The notes: generated by a model not told the origin, from the sequence alone. 64,000 bases of DNA from Achatina immaculata (GCA_009760885.1 CM019715.1:20264503-20328502), one strand, 5' to 3'. Positions 1 through 11,036 are shown, counted from the first letter of the stretch. Translations and numbers: made by a program.

Positions 1-779
1 TGTGATAGTCATTGCTTGTGGCCACCGGTTTTTTTTTTTTAAATCACATTTTCTGTGGAAGTGACTGGCGCTTCCTGGTGCTGTACCTCCCTTGGCCAGG
101 TGTACACCTTTTTCAGCACACAGTATTATACAAATGTCAGCTTTTCTGATATCACTTCACGCCAGGTTTCGCTTTGATTACAAGTTGTGCTTAAAATCCG
201 TGTAAAGACACCGAAGGCTGTGAAACAGTAGCGTAAAACCGATCAATGGTCGTGTCACATACTTCAGGAAGAACAAAGCTTTTAATTCTTCACGTTTCGC
301 TGGTGTTGCTAATGGGAGATTTCGGTAGTTCGAGCGTAAGTGACATATATCTGTGGATTAACTAGAGCAGCGTTTCTCATAAATTTTATTCTAAGAGGAG
401 TCATTTCAACTACAGGGGACACACAAAGAGCTTCTATTTGTATGCAGAGTTTTTTTAAAAATTTTTCTAAAAGTCAGTATTTATCACATTAGAAATGAAA
501 ATTGACGGATTCATGAAATATTTGTTGATTAACGCACATAAAGTAAGAAAATAAAACCATCAGATTTCAACATACATAAAATATGCTTCATAGAAAAAGC
601 TATATTTTAAAAATAAATATAAAATTAAATGAGAAAACCGACATACTTTTAAAAAATGTTGCTTGTATCTTCACTATCTGGCTTAAAAGATATCATTTTG
701 GGACACAGAATATGGAAAGAAGTTCATATGAATGCTATACAACAAATAGGAATAGAAAACAACATAGAATAAATGGAGT
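1..779. other. AT-rich non-coding stretch
   Basis: No convincing gene, array or RNA gene was seen. At about 367-390 the string CAGCGTTTCTCATAAA resembles the start of many hAT terminal repeats, but no partner end was found. The short open frame at 583-789 is AT-rich and has no recognisable motif. Confidence 0.5.
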
Positions 780-1197
780 ACAGCTGTGACTTGTTAGAAG
801 CTGTGTCCAGGAGTGCATGTGATAGAGTGTTGAGAATGTTTAAATGGATACTTGCGATGTGTGAATGAGTAAGTATTAAAGAGAGGGCGAGGACTGCGGA
901 AAGGAAAGAGAGTTATACAGATGTAATCTAATGCACTGAGGAGGTTCTGAAATATGTGTTGCAGGTTATGAAAGAGTGAAGCTAGTACAGAGGAAATATG
1001 ATGGTTGCAGCGTCCTATATTCGTGAATGTAGCGGTTCTCAAACATTAGGCGACTTCTTTCATCAGAGTGACATTATTTAGTGGATGTTACCAGAAAATT
1101 AGATTTGCCTCTGTGGTTTGGGCCGTTAAAATTATTAGGGATTGGTTTCGAAGCACGCTGAGCGATATCATACAGATATTTCTGGATGCGGCACCTA
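780..1197 (-). pseudogene. Penelope-like element, decayed 3' end with GIY-YIG-type nuclease remnant
   Basis: Read on the minus strand from about 1197, the translation gives YLYDIAQRASKP, then NFNGPNHRGKSNFLVTSTK, then a stop, then CHSDERSRLMFENRYIHEYR. This matches almost position for position the better preserved copy at 18886-19104, which has HFNGPNHRGKSDFLV, CHAGDRSSLALENRYIQDYG and LEPHGLN. Such strings are characteristic of the C-terminal GIY-YIG-type endonuclease of Penelope-like retroelements, where a conserved His/Asn-rich segment and a Glu-containing helix are followed by a terminal GLN. Similarity to the second copy continues into the downstream non-coding part (about 780-1000). At least one in-frame stop is present, so it is a fossil. 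The family assignment is from memory of motif style. Confidence 0.55.
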
Positions 1198-1799
1198 ATC
1201 TGAGACTAGCTTAATCAGTATACACGTTTGTTCACCTAGAGGCGTATATTAGTTTCAGGACTCGCATGTGAATCCCTCATGGAGAGTGAGGATAGATTTG
1301 GACAAGGTAATCATTTTCATTTGAGGATAGTTTTGGGAAAGGTAATCGTTTTTAATTCCCGCACTACAGGGTAGGGTAAACAGTGAAGGCTGGTGCACTT
1401 TCGGGTACCAACGAATGCAGGATTCCTCTTCAGGTGGCTATGAACAAGGATGTGGTTTGGTTTCCATATGCAGGCTAATAGGGAGGAAGGATTCAAAGAA
1501 GATGTCGCGAGTGCCAGGATCGAGTTATATTAGTGGCAGATGACGATAGAGAACATTCTTAACCATCTGGCAGTGCGGTGAAAATAAACACTAATTTGAC
1601 TGTCAGATGAAGTCACTTTTTTTTTCCTGAACGCCTCTTTGTGGCTCACTTTTGGAATACGACTCATTGCTTTCCGATGAACGTTTTCTGGATAGTGGCG
1701 ATGACGAAAAAAATTATAATAATTTGTTGGATTGGTTCATAAAGTCCAATTCACTGTGGCAAAGGCGGCGAAGACGACGGAGCTGCGAGTTTGGGATGG
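1198..1799. other. no feature recognised
   Basis: Mixed-composition DNA without an array, tRNA-like box or convincing open frame. Two short near-repeats (GAGGATAG followed by TTTGG[GA]AAGGTAATC) occur near 1290-1350. Confidence 0.4.
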
Positions 1800-1854
1800 G
1801 TTCCTTACAAGTTTCAGGTTGAGAAGAAGTGTAGACATGTGTTGCTGTCTGTGG

Positions 1855-2010
1855 GTTGTGCCGGTGCGGAAACGTTTGTTGACCAGATCAGACAGTCACG
1901 TCCATGTCTGGTGGTTCTGCCTATGGTGATGTTGTTGTTTGTTGCTGTCTGCCTCGGCAGTTCGTTTCGATCGGGTAGCGGTCAGGTTTGTACTTCGTGC
2001 GGCCGCTAAT
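1855..2010 (-). repeat. single-unit inverted copy of the 2.57-3.0 kb repeat
   Basis: The reverse complement of this stretch aligns with 2568-3000. Shared landmarks are CGATCGAAACGAAC, AACAACAAACAA, GCAGAACCACCAGACATGG (CAGAACCACTAGACATGG in the other copy), CTGATCTGGT and AACAAACGTTT. This copy has the core unit once, whereas the plus-strand copy has it about nine times. The short open frames that overlap here are not protein-like. Confidence 0.7.
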
Positions 2011-2567
2011 AGGGTCTATGACCTTAGGAAGGACGGTTGGGAACGTTGTGCTTTGAACCACAACTCAATAAATCAGCTTAACTCTCAACGATCAGGAACC
2101 GCAAACTGCTTCGTAATTTAATTCTTAATTTAGACGTTGTTCTACATCAGTGTTTCACTACAACTGTTCCTCTATGTCTAGTCTCTGTTCTACATAAGTG
2201 TTTCACTACAACTGCTCCTCTATGTCTAGTCTCTGTTCGTCCATCCGCTTGTCCTCTTATCGCTGCTTCTTTTTTTCTTAACTTTTTTTCTGAACTTTTT
2301 TCTGAACTTTTTTTTCATAACTTTTTTTCCACTCTGGCCTCTAAGAACAAATCCTTTTTTTTTTTTGTGTTTTCGTCACTGTCGTTATTCCCTTTTTACT
2401 GTCCAACTAGCTGATGCTGTTTAACTAGTTGTGATCAATTCATAATTCCAGTTTCAACGGACACTTCCTGTGCATTTCCTTTGCATCGCTCTGCGTGCAC
2501 ACTTCTATCATTTCAATAAAATGTCATCCTAATACTTCCGTCGTCTTACTCTCATACTGTCATATAC
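2011..2567. other. spacer with a short tandem duplication and pyrimidine-rich runs
   Basis: Two adjacent near-identical copies of about 49 bp (TTCTACAT..GTGTTTCACTACAACTG) lie at about 2138-2236. Long T runs follow at 2268-2370. No gene was seen. Confidence 0.5.
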
Positions 2568-2621
2568 TAACCTATCAGCTACACGATCGAAACGAACGCC
2601 CGAGGGAGACAACAACAAACA

Positions 2622-2962
2622 AGATCATCAGCACTGACAGAACCACTAGACATGGACATGATCATCAGCACTGACAGAACCACTAGACATGGGCATGATC
2701 ATCAGCACTGACAGAACCACTAGACATGGACATGATCATCAGCACTGACAGAACCACTAGACATGGGCATGATCATCAGCACTGACAGAACCACTAGACA
2801 TGGGCATGATCATCAGCACTGACAGAACCACTAGACATGGACATGATCATCAGCACTGACAGAACCACTAGACATGGACATGATCATCAGCACTGACAGA
2901 ACCACTAGACATGGACATGATCATCAGCACTGACAGAACCACTAGACATGGACATGATCATC
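2622..2962 (+). repeat. 37-bp minisatellite, about 9 copies
   Basis: The unit begins ATGATCATCAGCACTGACAG and ends ACCACTAGACATGGAC; the main variation is GGAC versus GGGC. Each unit contains the palindrome ATGATCAT. The array sits inside a repeat whose inverted relative at 1855-2010 has one unit only, so the array is a local expansion. Confidence 0.9.
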
Positions 2963-3290
2963 TGATCTGGTAAACAAACGTTTTCCGGCACTGGCACATG
3001 GGTTTGTAGAACACAGAAGTGACAAGACTCTCAGTTCCCGATAAATATTTTGATGTCTGTAATGTCGACAGATTTGTCAGAAATTTCAGAGGTAAATTTG
3101 CTTTCTTATTAAACGAGTTGGCGAATTCCATAATTTTTTTTTCCTCTCGTACTTTGGCATGCTGGTGACTCCAGTGCCATCTCGATGTATTCAGCGAGCC
3201 TGCCAGTGTAGGTTTCCCTTAACTGGGCTTCCAGAAAACCTGTAAACAAGAATGCATAACAGGGACCCACTTTAGCTCTCACTGCCACAG
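2963..3290. other. flank of the 37-bp array, then unassigned DNA
   Basis: The first 40 bases continue the homology with the inverted copy (CTGATCTGGT, AACAAACGTTTTCC). After that no feature was recognised. Confidence 0.45.
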
Positions 3291-3416
3291 CACTGATATG
3301 ATCAAAGTACTCGCCACTGAATTCAAATGAATTTAGGTTGAGTACCTATGGGCACTAACACCATATCCCTATGTTGCCTCTAAGGTATAACAGGATTACT
3401 TTTACCTTTACCAGAT
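3291..3416 (+). mobile_element. SINE tail fragment (SINE-1 family)
   Basis: The string GGGCACTAACACCATATCCC followed by TATG..GCCTCTAAGG and ACAGGATTAC closely matches the 3' part of the complete SINE copies at 12971 and 57107. The tRNA-like head is absent. The upstream 50 bases are only loosely similar. Confidence 0.65.
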
Positions 3417-4359
3417 CTGCGAGTCATAATGTTAGTTTGGTGGTATGGCGAGGGTCTTTATCAGGAAAATGGCGGAGTGCTAAGAGGCCCTGCTCGTGAA
3501 GGATAGAGGTGTGGAGGGAGTAGACATCAAGGAGAAAGGTGTGACAGGTGTGATACTGGGAGTTTGATCGTATCGAAAGTTGTTTGGGCGTGGTTGGTAT
3601 TTTTCGGGATAAGAGGGCAGTTTGTGTACTAGCGGCTGGAAAATGTTATCCAAGAAATAAGAAACGTGCTCGGTGAGGCATGAGCGCGCTGATACAATAT
3701 GATGGCCACGGAATAATGGATTTTGTGAAGAAAATGTCAAACAGTTCCACCGTCGATTACATCTCAGATTTCACATTGCTAACAACTCTCACCAGACCCC
3801 GATGACCCATTTGCCTGTCACAATCATCATAAATCTATTAGGACACCTTCCTCCAGGGCTTCTCAAGCTTTAGATTTATACATCGATACGACGTGGCGTG
3901 AAATCCAGAACCTCCCACCACCGACATATTAACCCTACCAAGGCAGAATCCAGGGCGCTGTCTAAACTCTGGAAAAGACAGTGATAAAACCACGTGACAA
4001 AACATCGAATCTCCAAGTGTGGAAAAAAAATGAGGAAGGAATGTTCCAACTCAGTAACAAAAAAGTGTATGCTCTGCGTTAAAAAGATGCTACCCGTTCT
4101 AACAAGAACATAGTGGAATGCAGCCATCAAAGAGTTGATCACCGAAGCTGGCCTCTCACCCCAAGCTCTCACCCTTTCACCCCAAGCTGATTCTCTTCAC
4201 ATCAAGGACAGCTGTTTCAGCAAATCACATTATATCTCGCAGTGTTACTTGTAGTGTTAGTTGTAGTGTTATTAGTAGTGTTACTTGTAGTGTGGAACCT
4301 GAAATGAAATCACTGAAGCTACATCAGACTCTAATCTTGCACTTTAAATGTTTTTCTTT
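3417..4359. other. no feature recognised
   Basis: Two minus-strand open frames (3480-3740 and 3876-4172) run through here. Neither has a recognisable domain, and their composition resembles chance frames. A short GTAGTGTTA repeat occurs at 4236-4290. A decayed unrecognised transposon is possible. Confidence 0.35.
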
Positions 4360-5390
4360 TTTTTTTATCCGCCCAAAATGTTGCGTAACCGTGTTTTGAT
4401 TATGTGGAAAATATTGATTTAGTGAGTTCTGAGTATCTTTCAAATGTTGACATATTTCATCATACGTTGTCAAAGAAAAAAAAAAGATGTCATCAAAATC
4501 ACGACCGATTTCTTCCGAGATGTCTTGAGTTGTAAGAAGCTGTCAGACTGACGTGTTGAATACATCTTGTTTAAAATTCTAATTTTCGCTTGAAAGCTTT
4601 AATTTTATCATGGCAACAAATACTATCAGATGTTTGTTTTTTTTCCTAGAAGAGACAACCTCATTTCCTTCATTTCCGAGAAAATATCTTGAAAATATCC
4701 AAGTCCGTGTAACCATAGTTTATCTTTTAGGGGCTCTTTCAAGTTAAAATCAGGCTCCACGAAAAAAAAACAGCTACTTCAGCTCACAACTGAAAACAGT
4801 TGCACGAATGATGTTTTCCGAGACAGCCATGGCACTTCAGAGTGCTGTAGAAGTGTTTCATGAATACTTCCCCTTTCGTCGCCCAAAATATTGAAAAGAT
4901 GTCAATTCAACAAGCAATATTTAACAAAATTAATGGCTTTTACTGCTTCATCAAGGACTTTCTAAAGAGAAACAGTTTTTTTTTCTTTACTGCGAGTGCA
5001 TGGTGATGAAGAATATAATGAGAAATAGTGAACTTTGAGCTGCTGATTTGATTCTCGCCGGCAGTGTTACCCGCCATTGATTTCGAACCATCAGTACAAA
5101 TATCTACGAGGAAGTTCCATGGTAAAATACAAGAAATATATTGCATATTTCTGTCCCACTTGTTAGATGGGAAAGATCCACGACAAAGAAGATTTTCTTC
5201 GTTCGTTTGTTTGTGTTGACAGCGGACAAAAAAAACAACAAAACAGCAAGTCAGTAGATTCGTTAGTTTGTGAGGCAAAAATACAGTTCTTCCAGCGAGA
5301 TATTTACTCAGTCTTGATGTTTTCAGGCACATCGTAGAGTCGATGAACTGCTGTACCTTGTAAAAGTGACACTGCTACCGTTACTTTCAC
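4360..5390 (-). pseudogene. hAT-superfamily transposase remnant (ZBED5/SCAND3-like)
   Basis: Minus-strand translation shows, in order: NESTDLLF in one frame (near the usual LDESTD), then in the 4940-5332 frame a segment with NLLCRGSFPS, DICTDGSKSMAG and HHALAVKKK, then VLDEAVKAINFVK in another frame. Further on come NILGDERGSIHETLLQHSEV, PWLSRK, KLWLHGLGYFQDIF and KIKAFKRKLEF. This order matches the RNase-H-like catalytic core of hAT transposases of the type domesticated as vertebrate ZBED5 and SCAND3: LDESTD, CTDGA.SM.G, HR.ALA, AVK.INFIK, LL.HTEVRWLSRG, LKAFKRKLE. Several frame changes and stops show it is dead. The gene's upstream coding part runs into the 73-bp array (5391-6197), which carries an amplified piece of the same coding sequence. 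Confidence 0.75.
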
Positions 5391-6197
5391 CGGCTTCTCA
5401 TGTAGCAAGCATTTAGCAACGTTAAATGCACAAGACTTATTAGTCTCTGACTTCAGACTTACCCGGCTTCTCATGTAGCAAGCATTTAGCAACGTTAAAT
5501 GCACAAGACTTATTAGTCTCTGACTTCAAACTTACCCGGCTTCTCATGTAGCAAGCATTTAGCAACGTTAAATGCACAAGACTTATTAGTCTCTGACTTC
5601 AAACTTACCCGGCTTCTCATGTAGCAAGCATTAGCAACGTTAAATGCACAAGACTTATTAGTCTCTGACTTCAAACTTACCCGGCTTCTCATGTAGCAAG
5701 CATTTAGCAACGTTAAATGCACAAGACTTATTAGTCTCTGACTTCAAACTTACCCGGCTTCTCATGTAGCAAGCATTTAGCAACGTTAAATGCACAAGAC
5801 TTATTAGTCTCTGACTTCAAACTTACCCGGCTTCTCATGTAGCAAGCATTTAGCAACGTTAAATGCACAAGACTTATTAGTCTCTGACTTCAAACTTACC
5901 CGGCTTCTCATGTAGCAAGCATTTAGCAACGTTAAATGCACAAGACTTATTAGTCTCTGACTTCAAACTTACCCGGCTTCTCATGTAGCAAGCATTTAGC
6001 AACGTTAAATGCACAAGACTTATTAGTCTCTGACTTCAGACTTACCCGGCTTCTCATGTAGCAAGCATTTAGCAACGTTAAATGCACAAGACTTATTAGT
6101 CTCTGACTTCAAACTTACCCGGCTTCTCATGTAGCAAGCATTTAGCAACGTTAAATGCACAAGACTTATTAGTCTCTGACTTCAAACTTACCCGGCT
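5391..6197 (-). repeat. 73-bp minisatellite, 11 copies, derived from hAT coding sequence
   Basis: The plus-strand unit contains CGGCTTCTCATGTAGCAAGC and AACGTTAAATGCACAAGAC. On the minus strand a unit reads SLKSETNKSCAFNVAKCLLH then EKP, which looks like the hAT stretch upstream of LDESTD; in the first unit the frame continues towards the downstream transposase remnant. Units are nearly identical, with CAGAC/CAAAC variation and one unit near 5628 missing a T. Because 73 is not a multiple of 3, the frame shifts in every unit, so it cannot be a long coding repeat. Confidence 0.85.
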
Positions 6198-6214
6198 GTA
6201 ATAATCTAAAATCT

Positions 6215-6453
6215 GACCGGATAAGATGGTTTAATATTAGTCGGATAAGATGGTTTAATATTAGTCGGATAAGATGGTTTAATATTAGTCGGATAAGATG
6301 GTTTAATATTAGTCGGATAAGATGGTTTAATATTAGTCGGATAAGATGGTTTAATATTAGTCGGATAAGATGGTTTAATATTAGTCGGATAAGATGGTTT
6401 AATATTAGTCGGATAAGATGGTTTAATATTAGTCGGATAAGATGGTTTAATAA
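6215..6453 (+). repeat. 24-bp minisatellite, about 10 copies
   Basis: The unit GGATAAGATGGTTTAATATT plus AGTC repeats with virtually no variation. It begins only about 20 bp after the end of the 73-bp array. The apparent minus-strand peptide repeat NIKPSYPT is a by-product of a unit length divisible by 3. Confidence 0.9.
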
Positions 6454-6479
6454 CGTTCTGATTTATAACCCGAAATCTT

Positions 6480-6905
6480 GAGAACTTTTCTTGGCTTGTC
6501 AAGAACCACTGGGTCTCTCTTTTTCTCTGGTCCACGCCAGTCAGCCGCTGGTCATCAGTGGATTCCACAACCACCTGTCCTTTGCTCTTTCTATATTGGA
6601 CTATGCCCTGTGCCATTCTAGCTCATCAAGTATCTTGGTTTTTTTTTTTTTGGTTTTCCTCTGTCCCTTTTTCCCTTCAGTTTTCCTCATGTAACTAGAT
6701 GTTCCATTTTGCTCTTTCTCAAAGCATGTCCTACAAATCTGGACTATCGTGTTCTGAATTTTTCCATAATTTCTCCCTTTATGTCCGGCCTCGCTTAGAA
6801 CTTTTTCATTTGTTTTGTTGGCCGTCCATCCCCATCATTCTTCTTATTAACCACATCTCTGATTTTGAATGCCCTCGGTACCGTCTATGCCGCCCATCCA
6901 TATAA
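6480..6905 (-). pseudogene. LINE reverse-transcriptase C-terminal remnant (family E)
   Basis: Minus-strand translation in shifting frames gives MWLIRRMM, then FVGHALRKSKMEHLVT, then further down QVVVESTDDQRL. This follows the usual C-terminal order of RTE-like and related LINE proteins: an .MWL.RRML segment, F.GH..R...LE.L, then a GR.RGRQR-like basic stretch. It resembles family D at 58.7 kb. Several frameshifts are present and no catalytic part remains. Confidence 0.6.
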
Positions 6906-7143
6906 TAATAGTACAGGTTCAATGTACAGTAACTCACAGGCAGAGCTTTACTTCATAGCTTAGTTTGCTTTTAATATATGGTGTCTTGTCCTTGGCTGTT
7001 CTGCTCCTTATTCCCCAAAGGTTCAGATCTACGTTTACAATAATGAAGTCCTTTTATTTATGAAGTTTTTTTTTAATATGACTCAACATGACGCAGCAGT
7101 TTAACAGACGCCATATTACTGTTAGAATATTTTCTGTTGTACA
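6906..7143. other. no feature recognised
   Basis: AT-rich spacer between a LINE fragment and the 33-bp array. Confidence 0.4.
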
Positions 7144-7331
7144 GTAAGGTGAGCTAATAATGTTTGTATTAACACAATAAGATGAGCTAATAATGTTTGT
7201 ATAAACACAATAAGATGAACTAATAATGTTTGTATAAACACAATAAGGTAAGCTAATAATGTTTGTATAAACGCGATAAGATGAGCTAATAATGTTTGTA
7301 TAAACACGATAAGATGAGCTAATAATGTCTA
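7144..7331 (+). repeat. 33-bp minisatellite, about 5.6 copies
   Basis: The unit reads GATGAGCTAATAATGTTTGT followed by ATAAACACAATAA, with scattered substitutions. Translation of one strand gives an apparent repeat (IQTLLAHLIVF) because 33 is divisible by 3. Confidence 0.85.
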
Positions 7332-7872
7332 TAAAGGCAACAGAACGATAACCTTCGTCACATTTTTGTTCTCATTTACAATTTGATCAGTTTTAACCTC
7401 TTCCAGTAGTCAGCCTCTGGTTAGCTGGTCACATTTTCTATGTCTACAGGCCTGGATGGTGAACCTTGGACTTCACAAAGCGAATCATTTTTTTAAACAT
7501 GCAATCCAGTAGCCCAAATTGGAATATAATATAATATAATACAATACGAAACAATATTTGATATTGACTGTCCCATGTCCTAAGATACAGTGTTGTATTC
7601 AAGTCCCACAAAGTCAAATGTCTGAGACTTTTAACTAGTAAAATTAGCTGCTGCTTTCTGTTACCCATTTTAAAGAAACATACACACAAACATGAAAGAG
7701 TCTAGAAACTGTTGTAAAACTTGCTTGGTGCACGTTTACATTTTTAAGCTAGTGGGAGGAATATTTTCTCAAAATGGTGACAGACCAACAAACCCTTGGC
7801 AATGTACTACCGTACTCGAGGCCAGTCTAGTTCCCCCATCATGACCCCCCCCCCAACTCAGATTCTCCCCTC
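7332..7872. other. spacer with a small (ATAAT)n run
   Basis: An ATAAT pentamer run lies at about 7525-7555 and a short C run at 7844-7854. The frame at 7444-7689 has no recognised motif. Confidence 0.4.
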
Positions 7873-7882
7873 CTTGGTATAA

Positions 7883-8094
7883 AAAAGGTAAGGGTAATCC
7901 TGTTATGCTTTAGAGGCACATAGGGATATGGTGTTAGTGTCCATATTTTCCTTGACCTGTCACTGTCAGCACACTAGAGGGTGATATGGTCAGTATCACG
8001 CCTGGTCGCCTTTCCTTCCCCATCTCCAGAAGAAGTTAGGTACCCATTTCTACAGCTGGGTGACTGGGCCGCCTCTGGCCGGATTCGAACCACC
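7883..8094 (-). mobile_element. SINE-1 copy, head-truncated
   Basis: The reverse complement shows the B box GGTTCGAATCC (8081-8091 on the plus strand reads GGATTCGAACC), then the conserved body with CACCCAGCTGTAGAAATGGG, GGAAGGAAAGGCGACCAGGC, GTGATACTGACCATATC and the tail CACTAACACCATATCCCTAT. The A-box half is missing. The left edge is next to an A-rich run (TATAAAAAAGG), consistent with the tail side of a retroposed SINE. Confidence 0.8.
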
Positions 8095-8766
8095 CTTATG
8101 CTAATTTTGCCTACATCCATACGCGTTCAATCAACACAACATTACATTGAGATGCAATTCAATAATACAACAATTTTAATCTCATAATCATCCCAACAAT
8201 CACAAACAACTGACACTGACAATCAACATGACATTAAGACATTAATCATCAATAAAGGCAAAACAATGTGAGGAACAATCAATGAAAATGCAAATTAAGT
8301 CAAGCATAATATCAGTTAATAATGAAACTTCTCTGGACTGCAATATTTACACTGTTACTCTATGTACCTGGGGCCCTCGGCTCAATGGGCCATATACGTG
8401 GGGTCCACCAGGACTGCCATTATACGTTCATCTCCGCAGTTATTGCTGCCATTACCTAGATCAACAACATCTGTATTGATGCAAACACATGGTCAGTCTA
8501 CATGAAAAAGCATAATACAAAAGCATACACGTTACCAATCCAATCGACAGAGAAAATCACAATGAAATCAGACAAAAATTATCTTCTTACACGAAAAGAC
8601 ACGAACCTTACATCACAGATTACTGCACAACTACATAATCTACACCACATGAGGTGGGCACGGGTAGAATATAACTAACGATCACCATAATACACAGGAA
8701 TTTACAGCACATCCATAAGCACAACGGAACAAGGCATCTATCTCCTCTGATGCAAGCCAATGTTTC
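8095..8766. other. no feature recognised
   Basis: AT-rich DNA with short imperfect repeats of CAAT/ACAAT type (8130-8300). No gene signal. Confidence 0.4.
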
Positions 8767-8793
8767 ACTATATATATATATATATATATATAT
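8767..8793. repeat. (TA)n microsatellite
   Basis: An uninterrupted TA run of about 13 units. Confidence 0.9.
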
Positions 8794-8817
8794 CCCAGAA
8801 ACCAACTGCCAAATTAG

Positions 8818-8877
8818 GTGGACGATGACACTTCGGTCAAGGTCGTACACCCCTCGATCTAAGTGTGTATCGTCCAC
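8818..8877. repeat. short inverted repeat able to form a hairpin
   Basis: The left arm GTGGACGATGACACTT (8818-8833) pairs with the right arm AAGTGTGTATCGTCCAC (8861-8877), with one small internal mismatch. The loop is about 27 bases. No run of T follows, and no known RNA family was recognised. Confidence 0.55.
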
Positions 8878-8937
8878 GCTATCATCATGATGTGTTTTCT
8901 TTTTTAAAATAATCAGTGTGTATTGTAAGGATCAGGC

Positions 8938-8986
8938 AATAATAATAATAATGATGATAATAATAATAATAATAATAATAAATAAA
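8938..8986. repeat. (AAT)n microsatellite
   Basis: AAT trinucleotides interrupted by two GAT units. Confidence 0.9.
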
Positions 8987-9302
8987 AACTTGTGGTTAAA
9001 ATGATGGTGTGTTGCTGTCAATGGATCTGTTGATGAAAACTAAATATGTCGTAATGGTATCACAAGTAGGTAAATAGTATGTGTTTACTTCTTGTTGTAT
9101 TCTGTAGTCTCTAGAGATCAAACGAGCTATTCTCTGGAAAAAAAATAAGAAAAACAAATACTAAAATGCAGCGGAGAAAAAGACAACAACACCATCATCT
9201 ACTGTTCACGGAAATATACTATCCACCATTACAAATAGCTGCTTGATTATTATTATTGGTCCATAGTCGTTGTGCTAGATTTAAAATACATAAAACCACT
9301 CA
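8987..9302. other. no feature recognised
   Basis: AT-rich spacer before the 30-bp array. Confidence 0.4.
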
Positions 9303-9812
9303 TTTCACATTCCTGTTAAATTTACTGACATTATTCACATTTCTCTTCAATTTACTGACATTATTCACATTTCTCTTCCATTTACTGACATTATTCACAT
9401 TTCTCTTCCATTTACTGACATTATTCACATTTCTCTTCCATTTACTGACATTATTCACATTTCTCTTCAATTTACTGACATTATTCACACTTCTCTTCAA
9501 TTTACTGACATTATTCACATTTCTCTTCAATTTACTGACATTATTCACATTTCTCTTCAATTTACTGACATTATTCACATTTCTCTTCAATTTACTGACA
9601 TTCACATTTCTCTTCCATTTACTGACATTATTCACATTTCTCTTCAATTTACTGACATTATTCACATTTCTCTTCAATTTACTGACATTATTCACATTTC
9701 TCTTCCATTTACTGACATTATTCACATTTCTCTTCCATTTACTGACATTATTCACATTTCTCTTCCATTTACTGACATTATTCACATTTCTCTTCCATTT
9801 ACTGACATTAAA
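9303..9812 (+). repeat. 30-bp minisatellite, 17 copies
   Basis: The unit is TTCACATTTCTCTTCAATTT then ACTGACATTA, with a CAA/CCA toggle that changes from unit to unit and one unit near 9598 shortened by 3 bp. Both strands stay open for more than 170 codons because the unit is a multiple of 3 without stops. I read that as a by-product, not as genes. Confidence 0.9.
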
Positions 9813-10400
9813 TTCCTGTATTCTCAAACATGACATAATTCAGAAGCAGTTCATAACCAGTTATCTACCTTTGGTGTAAAAAAAAAATTCACACTCACTG
9901 TTGTGAAGTCGCAGCCATTATTAATACATTCTGTGGTCCTCTAAGGCACGTGAGCAGGCGTGGCATCGGTGTCTCATGCTGTCACAGAGTGCCAGGTGCA
10001 TGTGCTGCTGTTTGAGTTGCTGTTTGTAAACGGTTAAGCTGATGTATCAACAGCGTTTAGCGATCTTAAGCTGGTGTTGTTACACGAGGTTGACCAGGCC
10101 TGGGAGAGTCATTCGTGGTACCTGCTGCCTAAAATCGCTGGTCCAGCCTCACTATAGTCCAATGGCCACAACGAAAATGTCTGGCAACATCTCTGGTCAT
10201 CATTCCACTGCTGAGCATACCAACACCTTGGCATCGTTCTCGTGACAACAATCAGAGCATGACATAAACATTAACAAACTTATTTTCGATGGAAACAGAT
10301 GATGGCCTTCTACTTGATTATTTCCAGCGATTTTTTTTAGGATCATAAGTTACGAAAAAGATGATTTACATGTGCTGCAGGTCAGAATTAAAGATCACGT
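9813..10400. other. no feature recognised
   Basis: No motif-bearing frame. The 10042-10245 frame has no recognisable domain. Confidence 0.4.
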
Positions 10401-10880
10401 GGCCGGGAAAATGTCATTACATTAACTGCTACACTTACATGTACAGTAAAATGTCATTACATTAACTGCTACACTTACATGGCCAGGAAAATGTCATTAC
10501 ATTAGCTGCTACACTTACATGGCCAGGAAAATGTCATTACATTAACTGCTACACTTACATGGCCAGGAAAATGTCATTACATTAGCTGCTACACTTACAT
10601 GGCCAGGAAAATGTCATTACATTAGCTGCTACACTTACATGGCCAGGAAAATGTCATTACATTAACTGCTACACTTACATGGCCAGGAAAATGTCATTAC
10701 ATTAACTGCTACACTTACATGGCCAGGAAAATGTCATTACATTAGCTGCTACACTTACATGGCCAGGAAAATGTCATTACATTAGCTGCTACACTTACAT
10801 GGCCAGGAAAATGTCATTACATTAGCTGCTACACTTACATGGCCAGGAAAATGTCATTACATTAGCTGCTACACTTACAC
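10401..10880 (+). repeat. 40-bp minisatellite, 12 copies
   Basis: The unit is GGCCAGGAAAATGTCATTAC followed by ATTA(A/G)CTGCTACACTTACAT. The A/G site varies between units; the first two units are the most divergent (GGCCGGG; TGTACAGT). Confidence 0.9.
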
Positions 10881-10974
10881 GCTTTTGTAGCTTGAAAATT
10901 CCCCACGTATACTCGTATAAACATTTGCAGTCTCACAAGAGTTCGATAACGTGGTGCGATTTTACTGGAGGCTA

Positions 10975-10976
<2 letters not shown>

Positions 10977-11007
<31 letters not shown>

Positions 11008-11036
11008 TGTATGTATGTATGTATGTATGTATGTAT
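10977..11036. repeat. (TATG)n microsatellite
   Basis: About 15 uninterrupted tetramers. Confidence 0.95.

Noticed and set aside
367..390. hAT terminal repeat
   Set aside because: About 14 bases similar to a common hAT start, no second end and no target duplication.
583..789. 68-codon frame
   Set aside because: AT-rich chance frame without motif.
3876..4172. 98-codon minus-strand frame
   Set aside because: Looked for hAT or Penelope motifs on both strands and found none that hold over more than a few residues.
9256..9879. Long open frames on both strands (207 and 178 codons) over the 30-bp array
   Set aside because: Unit length divisible by 3 without stops opens several frames at once; no signal peptide or domain and no support outside the array.
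10401..10880. CRISPR-like 40-bp repeat
   Set aside because: No spacers; only single-base variants between adjacent units.
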